DNA of 64,000 nt from Colwellia sp. Arc7-D (GTDB lineage: Bacteria; Pseudomonadota; Gammaproteobacteria; Enterobacterales; Alteromonadaceae): assembly GCF_003061515.1 (NCBI RefSeq), contig NZ_CP028924.1:1984001-2048000 (forward strand), read 5' to 3'. The position numbers and the translations under genes are program-made. The notes beneath the pieces were generated by a model. That model made no database searches, was not told the origin of the DNA, and saw only the letters and a program-made list of their open reading frames with translations. Positions 63,362 to 64,000 of the stretch are shown here, piece by piece. How positions within the stretch are numbered: the stretch's first letter is position 1; each line of letters opens with the position of its first letter.

Positions 63362-64000
63362 ATGAAAAACTTATTTATCATTTTTGTACTTATTATCAAC
63401 ATTACCGTCAATGCTAAAGAGTTACAGGTCGGTTGGGAACTCTGGTACCCATATCAATATCGAACTAGTCAACAAGATCTCGTGGGTTTAGATTTTGAAA
63501 TTTTTAATACTATTTTGGCTAAAGTTGGTTATGAAACCGCTTATACTGAATTACCGTGGAAACGACATCTACACTATATAAAATTAGGTGAATTGGATGT
63601 TGCTATGGGCGCGTCATATAGTGAAGAAAGGTTACACTATGCTATGTTTACACAAGCTTATAGGCAAGAAACAGTTAATCTATATGTCAGAAGTGGCCAA
63701 ACTAAAGCGATTAAATTAGACACTTTATCTGATCTTATAAATAGTGATTATATGATAGGGGTAGAGAGTGGATATTATTATGGAGAAGCGTACAAAGAAT
63801 TAATGAAAACCACTAATTTTCAAGAACATATCATTGAAGTTGTTGATATTGAAGAAAATGTAACATTACTGATGCAAGGTCATATTGATGGTTTTTTAGT
63901 TGACCCTGCCACCATTACAGCGTTCTCAAACAAATATCAAATGAACGGCGAATTTGAGCAGCATAAAATAACTATTTATCAATCAGGTATTCACTTCATG
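63362..64000 (+). CDS. Periplasmic solute-binding protein, 3' end cut by window
   Basis: The first 213 codons of a second family 3-type binding protein, open to the last base of the window. The ATG lies at 63362; the signal peptide MKNLFIIFVLIINITVNA is followed by KELQVGWELWYPYQY. Typical features are GLDFEIFNTILAKVGY, ELPWKRHLHYIKLGELDVAMGAS (LPWKR, GELDVA), YVRSGQ and LLMQGHIDGFLVDPA. Proteins with PW(K/A)R after the first lobe are abundant orphan binding proteins in Alteromonadales. Ligand unknown. Confidence 0.82.
   Translation, partial: MKNLFIIFVLIINITVNAKELQVGWELWYPYQYRTSQQDLVGLDFEIFNTILAKVGYETAYTELPWKRHLHYIKLGELDVAMGASYSEERLHYAMFTQAYRQETVNLYVRSGQTKAIKLDTLSDLINSDYMIGVESGYYYGEAYKELMKTTNFQEHIIEVVDIEENVTLLMQGHIDGFLVDPATITAFSNKYQMNGEFEQHKITIYQSGIHFM

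Overview
The window looks like chromosomal DNA of a marine, AT-rich gammaproteobacterium of the order Alteromonadales, most probably a Colwellia or Thalassotalea relative (Colwelliaceae). The evidence is the gene content, the AT-rich composition, two NADP-isocitrate dehydrogenase isozymes in tandem (a monomeric and a dimeric enzyme, the arrangement known from Colwellia maris), and a short palindromic element with ATACCAATTG ends. The species is inferred from protein resemblance and synteny only; no rRNA is present. No insertion sequence, prophage, integrase or CRISPR array was seen.

Layout. 0-1.2 kb: the end of an FTR1-type iron permease. 1.2-10.1 kb: a giant Asp-rich surface protein (P-domain, Ig-like repeats, thrombospondin type 3 calcium-binding repeats, a C-terminal sorting-tail-like segment, then an OmpA barrel and peptidoglycan-binding domain). 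It has a frameshift near its start and simple repeats upstream. 10.2-17.5 kb: nucleoside salvage (udk, nupC family, deoC and tdk on the minus strand; deoB and a TonB-dependent receptor on the plus strand). 17.6-18.0 kb: a striking seven-copy 50-bp tandem array full of GGA-loop hairpins. 18.1-26 kb: DAHP synthase, PpsR, PEP synthase and a YdiJ-type FAD/FeS dehydrogenase. 26.1-29.6 kb: leucine dehydrogenase, a MITE-like element, a DUF4826 protein, a GNAT enzyme and the ribosomal oxygenase RoxA.

29.7-54 kb is a conserved housekeeping backbone. purB-hflD-mnmA-nudJ-rluE lies divergent from the two icd genes, and then cspD, clpS-clpA, infA, bpt, a TPR gene, aat, trxB, ald, lrp, ftsK-lolA-rarA-crcB-serS follow. 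This joins two Escherichia coli gene neighbourhoods that are separate in that species (purB to icd, and cspD to serS). It also gathers the N-degron pathway (aat, bpt, clpS, clpA) in about 6 kb.

54-64 kb: a periplasmic solute-binding protein; an SOS-controlled umuDC operon with a perfect LexA box; a tRNA-Pro(GGG); yejM and yejL divergent from yejK; then pyrC, a two-domain 6-pyruvoyl-tetrahydropterin-synthase-like protein, an M23 peptidase, and the start of a second solute-binding protein cut by the window end.

The observations most worth following are: the 50-bp array, which could act as a CsrA/RsmA-titrating RNA if transcribed; the giant protein, where a sorting-tail-like segment runs directly into a Shine-Dalgarno sequence, an ATG and a signal peptide for the OmpA part; its 7-bp upstream repeats, which could cause phase variation; and a 17-bp perfect inverted repeat just before the monomeric icd gene.
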